DNA of 15,618 nt from Nitrospirota bacterium (GCA_021802325.1 JAKAAM010000019.1:1-15618); one strand, 5' to 3'. Positions 7,952 to 15,618 are shown, numbered from the stretch's first letter. Notes: generated by a model not told the origin, from the sequence alone. Made by a program: numbers and translations.

Positions 7952-9717
7952 ATGGAATCCGGAGCTCGGACACCCAGAAGGGCGAGACCTGACGCCAGGA
8001 TTCGTCCCACCGCCATGGAAAGACCAATTCTCGCCATCATAACCGGTCGATCCGCATCTTCCGCAGAGAGGATCCTGTGGTGAAAGTAATAATGATGGTA
8101 GGCTCCTGCCAAAGCCGTCAGATAGTCCGTCAAAGGATGCACCTCAAAGGACTCCGCGGCCCGATGAAGCACTCCGGAAAACTGGGCCATAAGCCGAATC
8201 AGGGAGCGGGCGGCCGGCTCCTCAAGGGGCGAGAAGTCTTCCGGATGGAAGTCTCCGATCGTCACTCCCCGTGACTTGGCCTGGGCGAGCAGGCTTTTAA
8301 CCCGGGCATGGGCATACTGAACATAATAGACCGGGTTATCCATGGATCGCTCTTTGGCCTTGGACAGATCAAACTCCAGCGCCGATTCATGGCTTCGGGT
8401 CAGATAGGAGAAGCGTGTGGCATCGACACCGACCTCATCAAGAACCTCCGCCAGCGTCACAAATTCTCCTGCACGAGTGGACATGCTGACGGCCTTTCCA
8501 TCCCGCAGGAGGGAGACAAGCTGAATGAGACAGATCTTCAGGTCGACCTGCCGCTTTGCCCGGTCAGACAGGACCTTTGCCACAGCCTGCATGCGAGCCT
8601 GATAACCATGGTGATCAGCCCCCCAGACATCCACCATGATGTCATAACCCCGGTCAACCTTATCGGCATGATAGGCAATGTCAGCCGCAAAATAGGTATA
8701 GGATCCGTCAGACTTCCGCAAAACCCGATCCTTATCGTCGGCCATGGCCGTTGTCCTAAACCAAAGGGCCCCGTCTGAGGCATAGACGGCGCCGTCAGAT
8801 TCCTTTTCAAGACGGGTCAACCATCGGGCGATGGAGGAAAGTCCGTCAGCACCCTTTTCATGAAGGGTTTTCTCGGAAAAGTAACGATCGAATGTCACGC
8901 CAAATCGATCCAGATCCTCCCTGATTCCCTCCATGATGCGACGCTGGGAAACATCGGTAAAAAACGACTGGACCTGATCGGTAAAGCGTCCCGCCAGAAC
9001 ATCCTCCCGAAGACCATCGGGAAGTCCTTTGGGGTTGTCGAGAATCTCCTTGGCAATGCCGGCGATGTAGTCTCCTCGATACCCCTCCGTATCGCCCAAC
9101 AGCCGAACTTTCTCTTCGGATGATTCATGGCCTGTCAGCTTCCGGAAAGCCAGATAGACTGATTTCCCCAGCATATTCATCTGGTTCCCGGCGTCATTTA
9201 TATAATACTCGGTGGAGACGTCATGGCCGACTTCCCGAAGGATCCGAGCCAGAGAATCCCCAAAGGCAGCTCCGCGTCCATGCCCCACATGCAAGGGGCC
9301 GGTCGGGTTGGCGCTCACAAACTCGACATTGATATTTTTGGGAATGGCGACCCGATCAACGAGAGCTGAGCCAGAAAGGCACTGTACAAGAAAATCGGAG
9401 AAATAGGGGGAGGAAAAGAAAAAGTTGAGATATCCCGGTCCCGCGATATCGACCTTGGAAAACAATGACGATGTTTCAGGGATTTGCCGAAGGGACTCAA
9501 GAATCGTTCCGGCGACATGGCGGGGAGTTTTCCCCATGTCCTTGGCAAGGGACATGGCCATGGGAGTGGAAAGATCCCCAAACTCTTCCTTCTTTGGCCA
9601 TTCAAGCCGGACCCCCCGGGCAAGAGTTCGGTCGAGAACATCCTGGGGCCATGAGTTCTGCGCCCCTGCCATCCTTATGGCACGGGTCACAATCTCGGAT
9701 ACAACTCCTTCGGGCAC
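7948..9717 (-). CDS. argS: Arginyl-tRNA synthetase
   Basis: Class I aminoacyl-tRNA synthetase that charges tRNA-Arg with arginine in the cytoplasm. The product has 589 residues, of normal length. The N-terminal Arg-tRNA additive domain covers roughly 1-110. The catalytic core starts with SANPTGPLHVGHGRGA (135-150, HIGH signature as HVGH). YYINDAGNQ at about 171 belongs to the arginine site. The KMSK loop is degenerate, MSTRAG at about 412, as in many ArgS enzymes, where a lysine upstream of HIGH can compensate. The DALR anticodon-binding domain contains YVQYAHARVKSLL, and the protein ends in the family-typical LGVRAPDSM. The start is GTG at 9717 with GGAG five bases upstream, 12 bases after the tsaD stop. 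An ATG at 9728 is out of frame. Confidence 0.97.
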   Translation of the reverse strand: MPEGVVSEIVTRAIRMAGAQNSWPQDVLDRTLARGVRLEWPKKEEFGDLSTPMAMSLAKDMGKTPRHVAGTILESLRQIPETSSLFSKVDIAGPGYLNFFFSSPYFSDFLVQCLSGSALVDRVAIPKNINVEFVSANPTGPLHVGHGRGAAFGDSLARILREVGHDVSTEYYINDAGNQMNMLGKSVYLAFRKLTGHESSEEKVRLLGDTEGYRGDYIAGIAKEILDNPKGLPDGLREDVLAGRFTDQVQSFFTDVSQRRIMEGIREDLDRFGVTFDRYFSEKTLHEKGADGLSSIARWLTRLEKESDGAVYASDGALWFRTTAMADDKDRVLRKSDGSYTYFAADIAYHADKVDRGYDIMVDVWGADHHGYQARMQAVAKVLSDRAKRQVDLKICLIQLVSLLRDGKAVSMSTRAGEFVTLAEVLDEVGVDATRFSYLTRSHESALEFDLSKAKERSMDNPVYYVQYAHARVKSLLAQAKSRGVTIGDFHPEDFSPLEEPAARSLIRLMAQFSGVLHRAAESFEVHPLTDYLTALAGAYHHYYFHHRILSAEDADRPVMMARIGLSMAVGRILASGLALLGVRAPDSM

Positions 9718-9729
9718 GCCTTCTCCATC

Positions 9730-10734
9730 CTAATCCTCATCCCATCGTGGACGGGGAGCGATCTCATCATAGGGAAACGAACTGAACTGTCCGCTTCTAA
9801 AAATCTCCAAACCCATCAAAGCTACCATAACTGCATTGTCCCCGCAAAGGGGGCGAGGAGCCACGAAAAGGGAGACTCCCATTTCTCCGCACAGGGACTC
9901 GAGCGCCTTTCGAAAGGCTCCGTTGGCGGCCACTCCTCCCCCAACCAGAAGTGCCGGAGGACGGTAATGGCGAAGAGCCTTCCCCAAGCGATCGACAATA
10001 TGAGAAATGATCGCTTCCTGACATGTGGCTGCAAGATAGGGCCTTCTTGAAGGATCTTTTCCTTCTCGGGAGACAAGCGAAACAAACGCAGTTTTCAGCC
10101 CTGAAAAACTCATATCAAACGGCAAGGGTGTCTGAATATTCTTCACAAGGCGATTAACTTCTCCCTCGTAAAGGGAGGCGAGGCGCTCAATTTCGGGTCC
10201 TCCGGGATACGGAAGCCCCAGAGCTTTGGCTCCCTTGTCAAAGGCTTCTCCTGCCGCATCATCGACAGTTCGGGCCAGAAGTTCCAGTTTAGGCCAGGCA
10301 CTGAGACCGTAGAGGTGAGAGTGCCCTCCCGAAACAACAAGCCCCAGCGCACCATGAGGGATCTCTTCAACCGAGCCAACGGCCACACGAAGATGTGCCC
10401 GAACATGGTGCACCGGTATGATGGGCAGCCTGGAAAAGAAACATAGACCTTTGAGATAGGCAATCGCCGACAGGAGGCCTCCAGATAGACCTGGACCGAT
10501 CGTCAATGCTACCGCAGTGAGATCGGAGAGGCCTCGACCGGTTTCCTTGAAGGCATCCGCTACGAGTTGGGGAAGGTGGAGGGCATGCGTACGGGAGGCG
10601 AGTTCGGGAACGACCCCCCCGAAGGGAGCATGCAGAGAGATTTGGGAAAGGGAGCGATGAAAAAGAATGGCCCCGGTCATGTCGACCAGGGCCACAGAGG
10701 TATCGTCACAGGATGTTTCGAGAGCTAGGATCAT
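9730..10734 (-). CDS. tsaD: tRNA N6-adenosine threonylcarbamoyltransferase TsaD
   Basis: Transfers the threonylcarbamoyl group to A37 of tRNAs that read ANN codons (t6A), working with TsaB, TsaE and TsaC. The 334-residue product starts MILALETSCDDTSVAL, the family N-terminus. It keeps the metal ligands H110 and H114 (VHHVRAH) and D299 (CGDN). It also keeps SGGHSHL at 135-141, DDAAGEAFDKGAKALGLPYPGG at about 158-179, and GGGVAANGAF at 265-274. The frame is open upstream to 10869 inside clpC, but only the ATG at 10734 gives the proper start. There is no visible ribosome binding site: ten bases separate it from the clpC stop, and they are pyrimidine-rich. Translation is probably coupled to clpC. 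TsaD is often annotated as gcp or as a glycoprotease; that function is obsolete. Confidence 0.96.
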   Translation of the reverse strand: MILALETSCDDTSVALVDMTGAILFHRSLSQISLHAPFGGVVPELASRTHALHLPQLVADAFKETGRGLSDLTAVALTIGPGLSGGLLSAIAYLKGLCFFSRLPIIPVHHVRAHLRVAVGSVEEIPHGALGLVVSGGHSHLYGLSAWPKLELLARTVDDAAGEAFDKGAKALGLPYPGGPEIERLASLYEGEVNRLVKNIQTPLPFDMSFSGLKTAFVSLVSREGKDPSRRPYLAATCQEAIISHIVDRLGKALRHYRPPALLVGGGVAANGAFRKALESLCGEMGVSLFVAPRPLCGDNAVMVALMGLEIFRSGQFSSFPYDEIAPRPRWDED

Positions 10735-10744
10735 GAAAGGAAAA

Positions 10745-13186
10745 TCAGACGATCGATGCCATGGCGTCTTCCTCAATGAAGACGGGCTGCCCCTCCCGAA
10801 GTACCACGCGAATCTTCTTGTCGGGGTGAATGGCACCGCTAATGACCTTTTCGGAGAGCCGATCTTCAATGTGGCGCTGAATGGCTCGACGCATCGGCCG
10901 TGCCCCGTAATTGGCCTGGTAGCCTTCCTTCACAAGCCACTGCCGAACCTCTGGATCAATTTCAAGGACAATGCCCTTGGAAGCCAGCCGCTTGTTGAGC
11001 TCATCGATCCGTATGTCAACAATGGCTGCAAGCTGCTTTTCATCAAGGGGATGGAAGACGACAATCTCGTCAATCCGGTTAAGAAACTCCGGATTGAATG
11101 TTCTCTTGAGATCATCCTGAATCGTCGTCTTGATGAAGTCCTCCCTCACCTCTCCTGCACCCCGGGCAAATCCCAAGGAACCATCCTTCTCGATTGCACG
11201 AGCCCCAAGATTCGAGGTCATGATGAGAACGGTATTTTTAAAGTCTATCTTACGGCCAAGACTGTCGGTGATGAAGCCGTCGTCGAGAACCTGAAGGAGA
11301 ACATTAAACATGTCCGGATGAGCCTTCTCTATCTCGTCAAAAAGAATGACCGAATAGGGGCGCCGGCGGACCTTTTCTGTCAGCTGACCGCCTTCTTCGT
11401 ACCCCACATAGCCAGGAGGGGCACCGGTAAGACGGGACACATTGAACCGCTCCATATACTCGGACATGTCCACGCGTATCAGAGCGTCTTCGTTGCCGAA
11501 CATCACCTCGGCCAAGGTCCTGGCCAACTCTGTCTTTCCTACACCCGTTGGTCCAAGAAAAATGAAGGAGCCGATGGGCCGCTTTTCGCCTTTGATTCCG
11601 GCACGGGAACGCCGAATCGCTCGAGCCACCGCCGAGATCGCTTCGTCTTGCCCAACCACTCGTCTGTGAAGCTCTTCCTCAAGCTTGAGAAGACGTTCAC
11701 TTTCTCCTTCTTCAATACGGTAAAGAGGAATTCCCGTCATCTTCGAAACAATCACCGAAACCTCTTCACCTCCGATGACTGGCTTGTTCTTTTCCTGGGC
11801 AGTCTTCCACTTTAGCTTCTCTTCCTCAATCTGTTTCCGAAGAAGGTCTTCCTGGGTTCGAAAGCGGACGGCTTCTTCAAAATTCTGCTCTCGAATCGCC
11901 TGCTCTTTCCCCTTCATGGAGCGCTTAAGGATCGCGTCAAGCTCCTTAATCTCGGAAGGAAGTGAGTAGCTCTTGAGCTTTGCTCGTGATCCCGCCTCGT
12001 CAATAATGTCGATAGCCTTATCAGGAAGAAAGCGATCGGTGACATAGCGCTCGGAAAGGACGACAGCATCATGCACCGCATCATCCGTAATCACGACGCC
12101 ATGGTGCTCTTCATACCGATCGCGGAGGCCAAGAATGATTCTTTCAGCTTCCTCCACTGGGGGCTCGTTCACATAGATTGGCTGAAAACGACGTTTGAGA
12201 GCTCCATCTTTTTCAATGTATTTACGGTATTCGTCAAGCGTTGTGGCTCCGATACACTGAATCTCGCCTCGGGAGAGGGCGGGCTTCAACATATTCGATG
12301 CATCGATGGAACCTTCGGCCGCCCCCGCCCCCACAAGAGTATGAAGCTCATCAATGAAAACGATGATGTTCCCGGCGGTGACAACCTCTTTCATGACAAC
12401 CTTGAGGCGTTCCTCAAATTGCCCACGGTACTTTGTTCCCGCCACCAAGGAGCCCAAGTCAAGAGCAACCACCCGCTTGTTCAGCAAGTTATCGGGAACT
12501 TCGCCATTAATGATCTTCTGGGCCAATCCTTCAACGATGGCGGTCTTGCCCACACCGGATTCTCCGATCAGGACTGGATTATTCTTGGTGCGACGCCCCA
12601 GAATCTGAAGAACACGTTCGATTTCATCGTGGCGACCAATCACAGGGTCCAGATGTCCATCCGTGGCCATCTGGGTGAGATCTCGCCCGAACTCGTCAAG
12701 TGCAGGAGTCCCGCTCTTTCGTTCCTTCTCCCGGCCTGATCCCGAGCCTGCCTTTTTGAGAAGGCTGGCTGTCAGCTGTCGAGCCGCAAGGAGATTTGCC
12801 CCAAGGGCCCGAAGAATCTTACCGCCGATTCCATCCTCTTCCCGAAGAACCCCCAGAAGAAGATGCTCGGCACCTATATGTGTATGTCCCAGCAACCTCG
12901 CCTCATCAACGGCATACTCAATTACTCTCTTGACTCGCGGAGTAAGAGGCAGCTCGCCAAATGTCAGCGTGGCTGTTCCATTAAGAAGATTTCGTTCGAT
13001 CTCCATCCGGATCTGATCGGGCGTTAGCCCCATGCGTTTGAGGACTGCCACGGGAACACCATCCTGGTCACCCACCAGCGCCAGGACAATATGCTCGGTC
13101 CCGAGGTAGTCGTTCTGATGCTTCTCGGCTTCCTCACGGGCCATTATGATGACCTTGCGTCCCTTTTCCGTAAATTTGTCCATCAT
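10745..13186 (-). CDS. clpC: ATP-dependent Clp protease ATP-binding subunit ClpC
   Basis: AAA+ unfoldase that feeds damaged or regulatory proteins to ClpP. The product has 813 residues. Two N-terminal Clp repeats lie at about 1-145. The first ATPase has Walker A GESGVGKT (208-215) and Walker B FIDE (277-280). A middle region with a UVR-type motif lies at about 424-459 and marks ClpC rather than ClpA or ClpB. The second ATPase has Walker A GPTGVGKT (545-552) and Walker B LFDEIE (615-620). LGF at 671-673 is the ClpP-docking loop. A ClpB-length coiled coil is absent. The start is ATG at 13186 with AGGAG seven bases upstream. It is the first gene of the minus-strand operon, with a promoter about 60 bases upstream. 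Firmicute-style mcsA, mcsB and ctsR are not next to it, and I see no CtsR or CIRCE operator. Confidence 0.97.
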   Translation of the reverse strand: MMDKFTEKGRKVIIMAREEAEKHQNDYLGTEHIVLALVGDQDGVPVAVLKRMGLTPDQIRMEIERNLLNGTATLTFGELPLTPRVKRVIEYAVDEARLLGHTHIGAEHLLLGVLREEDGIGGKILRALGANLLAARQLTASLLKKAGSGSGREKERKSGTPALDEFGRDLTQMATDGHLDPVIGRHDEIERVLQILGRRTKNNPVLIGESGVGKTAIVEGLAQKIINGEVPDNLLNKRVVALDLGSLVAGTKYRGQFEERLKVVMKEVVTAGNIIVFIDELHTLVGAGAAEGSIDASNMLKPALSRGEIQCIGATTLDEYRKYIEKDGALKRRFQPIYVNEPPVEEAERIILGLRDRYEEHHGVVITDDAVHDAVVLSERYVTDRFLPDKAIDIIDEAGSRAKLKSYSLPSEIKELDAILKRSMKGKEQAIREQNFEEAVRFRTQEDLLRKQIEEEKLKWKTAQEKNKPVIGGEEVSVIVSKMTGIPLYRIEEGESERLLKLEEELHRRVVGQDEAISAVARAIRRSRAGIKGEKRPIGSFIFLGPTGVGKTELARTLAEVMFGNEDALIRVDMSEYMERFNVSRLTGAPPGYVGYEEGGQLTEKVRRRPYSVILFDEIEKAHPDMFNVLLQVLDDGFITDSLGRKIDFKNTVLIMTSNLGARAIEKDGSLGFARGAGEVREDFIKTTIQDDLKRTFNPEFLNRIDEIVVFHPLDEKQLAAIVDIRIDELNKRLASKGIVLEIDPEVRQWLVKEGYQANYGARPMRRAIQRHIEDRLSEKVISGAIHPDKKIRVVLREGQPVFIEEDAMASIV

Positions 13187-13246
13187 GGCAGGGCTCCTGA
13201 ATTTGGCTCAAGCAATATGGTCCAGCAACACTTTCCCCTAATAAAA

Positions 13247-13275
13247 ATAGTAATCCTGCCCCGGTACCCTGTCAA
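13247..13275 (-). promoter_or_regulatory. Sigma70-type promoter of the clpC operon
   Basis: Reading the minus strand, TTGACA (13275-13270) is followed by a spacer of exactly 17 bases and then TACTAT (13252-13247). This is close to the housekeeping consensus. Transcription should start near 13240, leaving a leader of about 54 bases before the clpC ATG at 13186. It is the best promoter I found in the window and probably drives the whole minus-strand operon. It does not resemble a sigma32 promoter. Confidence 0.75.
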
Positions 13276-13304
13276 GAATCAAAATAAATACAGCATCCTT
13301 GACA
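13270..13304. repeat. Inverted repeat TGTCAAG / CTTGACA in the divergent region
   Basis: TGTCAAG (13270-13276) and CTTGACA (13298-13304) are perfect seven-base inverted arms separated by 21 AT-rich bases. The left arm contains the -35 box of the clpC promoter. The right arm contains a TTGACA on the plus strand with no convincing -10 box at 16-19 bases. It may be a binding site for a regulator of one or both operons, or two -35-like sequences facing apart by chance. It does not match the BirA operator as I know it. Confidence 0.35.
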
Positions 13305-13324
13305 ACAATGGAGCAACGAAGGGT

Positions 13325-13347
13325 CTCTCCATGATAGTCTTGGAGAG
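13325..13347 (+). promoter_or_regulatory. Leader hairpin upstream of bioB
   Basis: CTCTCC (13325-13330) pairs perfectly with GGAGAG (13342-13347) around an eleven-base loop, with one possible extra G-T pair. It lies upstream of the terminator-like hairpin at 13387. If transcription begins further left, this would be the first structure in the bioB leader. Significance is uncertain. Confidence 0.25.
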
Positions 13348-13386
13348 GGCTAGTTGGATTTTTTCGACAAATCGAGGTAATTTCAG

Positions 13387-13407
13387 AAAGCCTGTGGCGG
13401 CTTTTTT
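13387..13407 (+). terminator. Terminator-like hairpin in the bioB leader
   Basis: AAAGCC (13387-13392) and GGCTTT (13399-13404) form a perfect six-base stem with loop TGTGGC. The T run continues to 13407, giving six consecutive T including the stem. This is the form of a short intrinsic terminator reading towards bioB, about 85 bases before its start codon. No plus-strand gene lies upstream in the window, so it could attenuate bioB expression or stop antisense transcription. If the bioB promoter lies downstream of it, its role would be insulation. Confidence 0.4.
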
Positions 13408-13491
13408 AAAAGACCACGGCAGTCCCTCCATATCCGAAGAAGAAACTCTGAATTTTTTGCCAATATCTGCCATAGGCAGGAAAGGACTCTC

Positions 13492-14529
13492 ATGATGAAC
13501 GAAAAAGAGACCCTCGACCGAATCGGGGAGTGTCGGCAATCATCCCTCGCCGGCGACGGAATTTCTCCAGAACAGGCCCTTTGGCTCCTCTCCCTTCCCG
13601 AAGACTTTTCCCCTGTGATCAGTGAGGGGGCCGATGCTGTCCGGGATAAATTCCGTGGACGTCTCATTGATCCCTGCACTGTCATGAATGCAAAATCTGG
13701 CGCTTGTTCTGAAGACTGCCATTTTTGCGCGCAGTCAACCCACTTCCGCACCATTGCGCCGACCTATGACCTGCTGGCAGCCAATAAAATTGTCGAGGCT
13801 GCCAGGGCAGCCCAACAAAACGGAACTCGTCGATTTTGTATCGGCACAAGCGGACGAAGCCTTGAGAATCCTACAGAACTTCGCATTGTTGAAGACGCTC
13901 TTGGAAGAATGCACTCAGAGCTAGGACTCTGGTCCTGCGCCACTCTTGGCTCTGTGTCAGGAGAGACTGTATCCATTCTCAAGAGTGCCGGACTTGACCG
14001 CCTCCACCATAATCTTGAAACCTCTCGAAATCACTTTCCCAAAATCGTATCCACACATGCCTATGACGAGAGAGTCTCAACGGTCCGCATGGCCAAAGAC
14101 GCCGGGATCTCTGTTTGCTCAGGCGGCATCTTTGGAGTCGGCGAATCCAACGAAGACAGAGTTTCCCTCTTCTCTCTTCTCCGGGAGCTTGACGTTGATT
14201 CTATACCGATCAATTTTCTCGTCCCAATTGCGGGAACTCCTCTTTTCGAGAATGATCCCGCGCTCGGTGCTGACGAGGCCCTCAGAATCATCGCCGTAAG
14301 TCGACTTTTCTTCCCCAAAAAAGAGGTCAGGATTTGTGGGGGCAGGATTCATGCGCTGAAGGACCGCCATCCGGAAATCTTTTACAATGGAGCTGACGGG
14401 GTCATGATCGGGAACTATCTGACCCGGTCGGGGCGCTCACCGGATCTCGACATTCAGATGATCCGCGAGGAAGGGTTCGATCTTGTTCCTCCTCACGCTC
14501 TTCCCTCTCCGACTGTCAACATTGACTGA
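13492..14529 (+). CDS. bioB: Biotin synthase
   Basis: Radical-SAM enzyme that inserts sulfur into dethiobiotin, the last step of biotin synthesis. The product has 345 residues. The CxxxCxxC motif binding the SAM [4Fe-4S] cluster is C72, C76 and C79 (GACSEDCHFC). The ligands of the second, sulfur-donating [2Fe-2S] cluster are all present: C116, C149, C209 and an Arg in EVRICGGR (about 280-285). Other family marks are HNLETSRNHFPKI (173-185), NFLVPIAGTPL and GADGVMIGNYLT. The start is ATG at 13492 with AAGGA five bases upstream; a second ATG follows at 13495. It is the first gene of the biotin operon, divergent from clpC, and its end overlaps bioW. It could be mistaken for HydE or ThiH, but the [2Fe-2S] ligands settle it. 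Confidence 0.97.
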   Translation: MMNEKETLDRIGECRQSSLAGDGISPEQALWLLSLPEDFSPVISEGADAVRDKFRGRLIDPCTVMNAKSGACSEDCHFCAQSTHFRTIAPTYDLLAANKIVEAARAAQQNGTRRFCIGTSGRSLENPTELRIVEDALGRMHSELGLWSCATLGSVSGETVSILKSAGLDRLHHNLETSRNHFPKIVSTHAYDERVSTVRMAKDAGISVCSGGIFGVGESNEDRVSLFSLLRELDVDSIPINFLVPIAGTPLFENDPALGADEALRIIAVSRLFFPKKEVRICGGRIHALKDRHPEIFYNGADGVMIGNYLTRSGRSPDLDIQMIREEGFDLVPPHALPSPTVNID

Positions 14530-15352
14530 GTCCTATTTCAGCATCCGGATGAGGATCCACAAAAACGGTCGTCACATTTCCGGCGCCGAGGATCTTGTTT
14601 CGTCTGAAAACTTCGAGGCAACCATTGCTCGGCTGTCTTCGAAATTGCGTCTTTATCTGAAGGACAACCCCTCCCTCCAGCAGATTCTTACCATTGACCC
14701 GATTCCTTCCTCGAGCATTCAGCATGGGGAGCTGCTACCGATTCGCGCACTAAAGTCTTCGGACATCAAAGAGTCTCAGGATTCCGTTCGGGTGATTCTT
14801 GAAAACCTTCTGTCTCCCTCCTTGGCGTCTCGTGTGCTCATGATATTTGACAAAGAGATCTTAGGACATCCCTCCCGAAATGGGGCCTTGCTTGTCAATG
14901 AACAGGGACGCATCTTAAATGAGTCTGCAACAGAGGGGATTCGGACAACCCACTTCGGATGCCTTCCAGCTCTCCGAAAAATACTTGAAGAGGCTGCTGC
15001 CCGAAGCCTCGTCCAGCCGAGTTACCGATTCGTTGACGCCCTCATTCTTTCGAGTAAGGTTCTTATGGCGGAAGAAGTTCTACTCGAACTCTGCGCCTCG
15101 GACGATCCTCGCTACCAGACGGGCTACATCGCCTCCCGAACAACGGGATACATTCGCATTCCCTTCATCAAGCCGGCAGGACTCCCCACAGGGGGGAGAC
15201 TCTACGTTCTCAGAAATGAAAATGCATTAACAGAACTTTTAGCATTTCTTCGTGAAACTCCCGTTCTCTTTTCCTCGCAGCAGCCGCATTCGCCTCTTCC
15301 GTTCAAGCTTGCCTCGATTCATGATATTGAGCACACAGCAAGGAAGGCCTGA
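14522..15352 (+). CDS. bioW: 6-carboxyhexanoate-CoA ligase (pimeloyl-CoA synthetase) BioW
   Basis: Activates free pimelate with ATP and CoA to pimeloyl-CoA, the substrate of BioF. The 276-residue reading begins MTESYFSIRMRIHKNGRHIS, matching the BioW N-terminus (YSVRMR, then a conserved KHISGAE-like stretch). The strongest match is near the C-terminus: ALILSSKV (173-180), ELCASDDPRYQTGYIAS (189-205), GYIRIP and GGRLYVL. The middle is diverged: GIRTTHFG stands where the family has GVRVSRMD. Length is slightly above the usual 250-260. The start is uncertain. TTG 14522 overlaps the bioB stop by eight bases and has no ribosome binding site. TTG 14483 has AGGAAGGG seven bases upstream but adds a hydrophobic tail unlike the family. 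ATG 14549 would remove the conserved YFSIR. Position between bioB and bioF supports the call. Confidence 0.9.
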   Translation: MTESYFSIRMRIHKNGRHISGAEDLVSSENFEATIARLSSKLRLYLKDNPSLQQILTIDPIPSSSIQHGELLPIRALKSSDIKESQDSVRVILENLLSPSLASRVLMIFDKEILGHPSRNGALLVNEQGRILNESATEGIRTTHFGCLPALRKILEEAAARSLVQPSYRFVDALILSSKVLMAEEVLLELCASDDPRYQTGYIASRTTGYIRIPFIKPAGLPTGGRLYVLRNENALTELLAFLRETPVLFSSQQPHSPLPFKLASIHDIEHTARKA

Positions 15353-15353
15353 A

Positions 15354-15618
15354 ATGGAAGAGCCCATTGCCTCCCTCATCGAGATAGGTTATTCAGCCCT
15401 TGAAATCTCAGGGCGTTTCAAAACAATGCCTCCTCCCGGGTTAGTCTCCCTCTCTTCGAACGACTACCTGGGCCTTTCCCGCAACCCTTTGGTCATCGAT
15501 GCGTCCCTTCGTGCTACCAGAAACTTTGGAACTGGCGCGACGGGATCGCGTTACCTCTCGGGAAACCATCCACTCAACCGTGAGCTTTCCGACGCCACCT
15601 CTCAGTTCAAGACAGGAG
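15354..15618 (+). CDS. bioF: 8-amino-7-oxononanoate synthase BioF (N-terminal part, cut by window edge)
   Basis: PLP-dependent enzyme that condenses pimeloyl-CoA with L-alanine to 7-keto-8-aminopelargonate, the first committed step of biotin ring assembly. Only the first 88 codons are in the window. They include LSSNDYLGLSRNPLV (33-47), the start of the alpha-oxoamine synthase fold, and GTGATGSRYLSGNHPL at about 60-75, the glycine-rich region near the substrate and cofactor site. The catalytic lysine would lie beyond the edge. The start is ATG at 15354, one base after the bioW stop, with AGGAAGG about six bases upstream inside the end of bioW. The related KBL (2-amino-3-ketobutyrate ligase) is the main alternative, but operon context makes BioF far more likely. 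Confidence 0.93.
   Translation, partial: MEEPIASLIEIGYSALEISGRFKTMPPPGLVSLSSNDYLGLSRNPLVIDASLRATRNFGTGATGSRYLSGNHPLNRELSDATSQFKTG

Larger units (their letters stand above)
13187..13491. other. Divergent intergenic region between clpC and bioB
   Basis: This 305-base region is the only sizeable gap. It is more AT-rich than the genes and carries the clpC promoter, the seven-base inverted repeat and the two hairpins listed separately. A short palindrome CTGCC-ATA-GGCAG (13467-13479) lies just before the bioB ribosome binding site (AAGGA at 13482-13486) and could mask it or act as an operator. I could not identify a strong bioB promoter; TTGGAT (13354) with TAATTT (13378) at an 18-base spacing is a weak candidate. 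The plus-strand reading frame across it is an antisense shadow of clpC running on into the gap. Confidence 0.6.

Noticed and set aside
10667..11815. Plus-strand open frame of 382 codons over clpC
   Set aside because: Antisense to the ClpC second ATPase domain. No motif is seen, and there is no promoter or ribosome site pattern for it.
13187..13260. CtsR, CIRCE or sigma32 control of clpC
   Set aside because: I looked for the CtsR heptad repeat, the HrcA CIRCE inverted repeat and a CTTGAA/CCCCAT pair in the clpC leader and found none.
13279..13539. Minus-strand frame of 86 codons in the clpC-bioB gap, reaching into bioB
   Set aside because: It lies on the strand opposite bioB, has no ribosome binding site and no recognisable features, and covers the leader hairpins.
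1..15618. tRNA genes, rRNA, CRISPR arrays, insertion sequences, phage or defence genes
   Set aside because: No direct-repeat arrays, terminal inverted repeats with transposase, cloverleaf-like segments or defence domains were seen. Nearly every base belongs to a recognised housekeeping or biotin gene.

Overview
The window is a compact bacterial chromosomal segment with almost no non-coding DNA. It holds ten genes on the minus strand and three on the plus strand, arranged divergently around one 305-base control region at about 13187-13491. I see no mobile elements, CRISPR arrays, tRNA or rRNA genes. Base composition looks moderately GC-rich, somewhat richer at the left end than in the right-hand genes (judged by eye). 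Separate SecD and SecF, a ClpC-type Clp ATPase, one bifunctional Rel, and a BioW-type biotin operon would suit a deep-branching Gram-negative lineage. Nitrospirota of the Leptospirillum type is my guess from general knowledge, not shown by the sequence.

Minus strand, in transcription order from about 13240 leftwards: clpC, tsaD, argS, tgt, yajC, secD, secF, a 39-residue single-helix membrane protein not among the longer ORFs, recJ and rel (which runs off the left edge). Gaps range from -41 to +63 bases and several junctions are stop/start overlaps, so this looks like one long operon. A good sigma70-type promoter (TTGACA, 17 bases, TACTAT) lies upstream of clpC. The genes cover protein quality control (ClpC), tRNA modification and charging (TsaD, ArgS, Tgt), the accessory part of the Sec translocon (YajC, SecD, SecF), DNA repair (RecJ) and the stringent response (Rel). 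The order tgt-yajC-secD-secF-recJ-rel is an old arrangement also known, with insertions such as apt, from Firmicutes.

Plus strand: bioB, bioW and the first 88 codons of bioF, overlapping or separated by one base. This is a biotin operon that starts from free pimelate: BioW makes pimeloyl-CoA, BioF makes 7-keto-8-aminopelargonate, and BioB inserts the final sulfur. The leader of bioB carries a terminator-like hairpin and inverted repeats.

Most of the window is housekeeping. The points most worth a second look are the small membrane protein between secF and recJ, the Asp-Asp-Leu in place of Asp-Glu-Cys in the Tgt base pocket, and the divergent clpC/bioB control region. I do not see a clear undescribed system.
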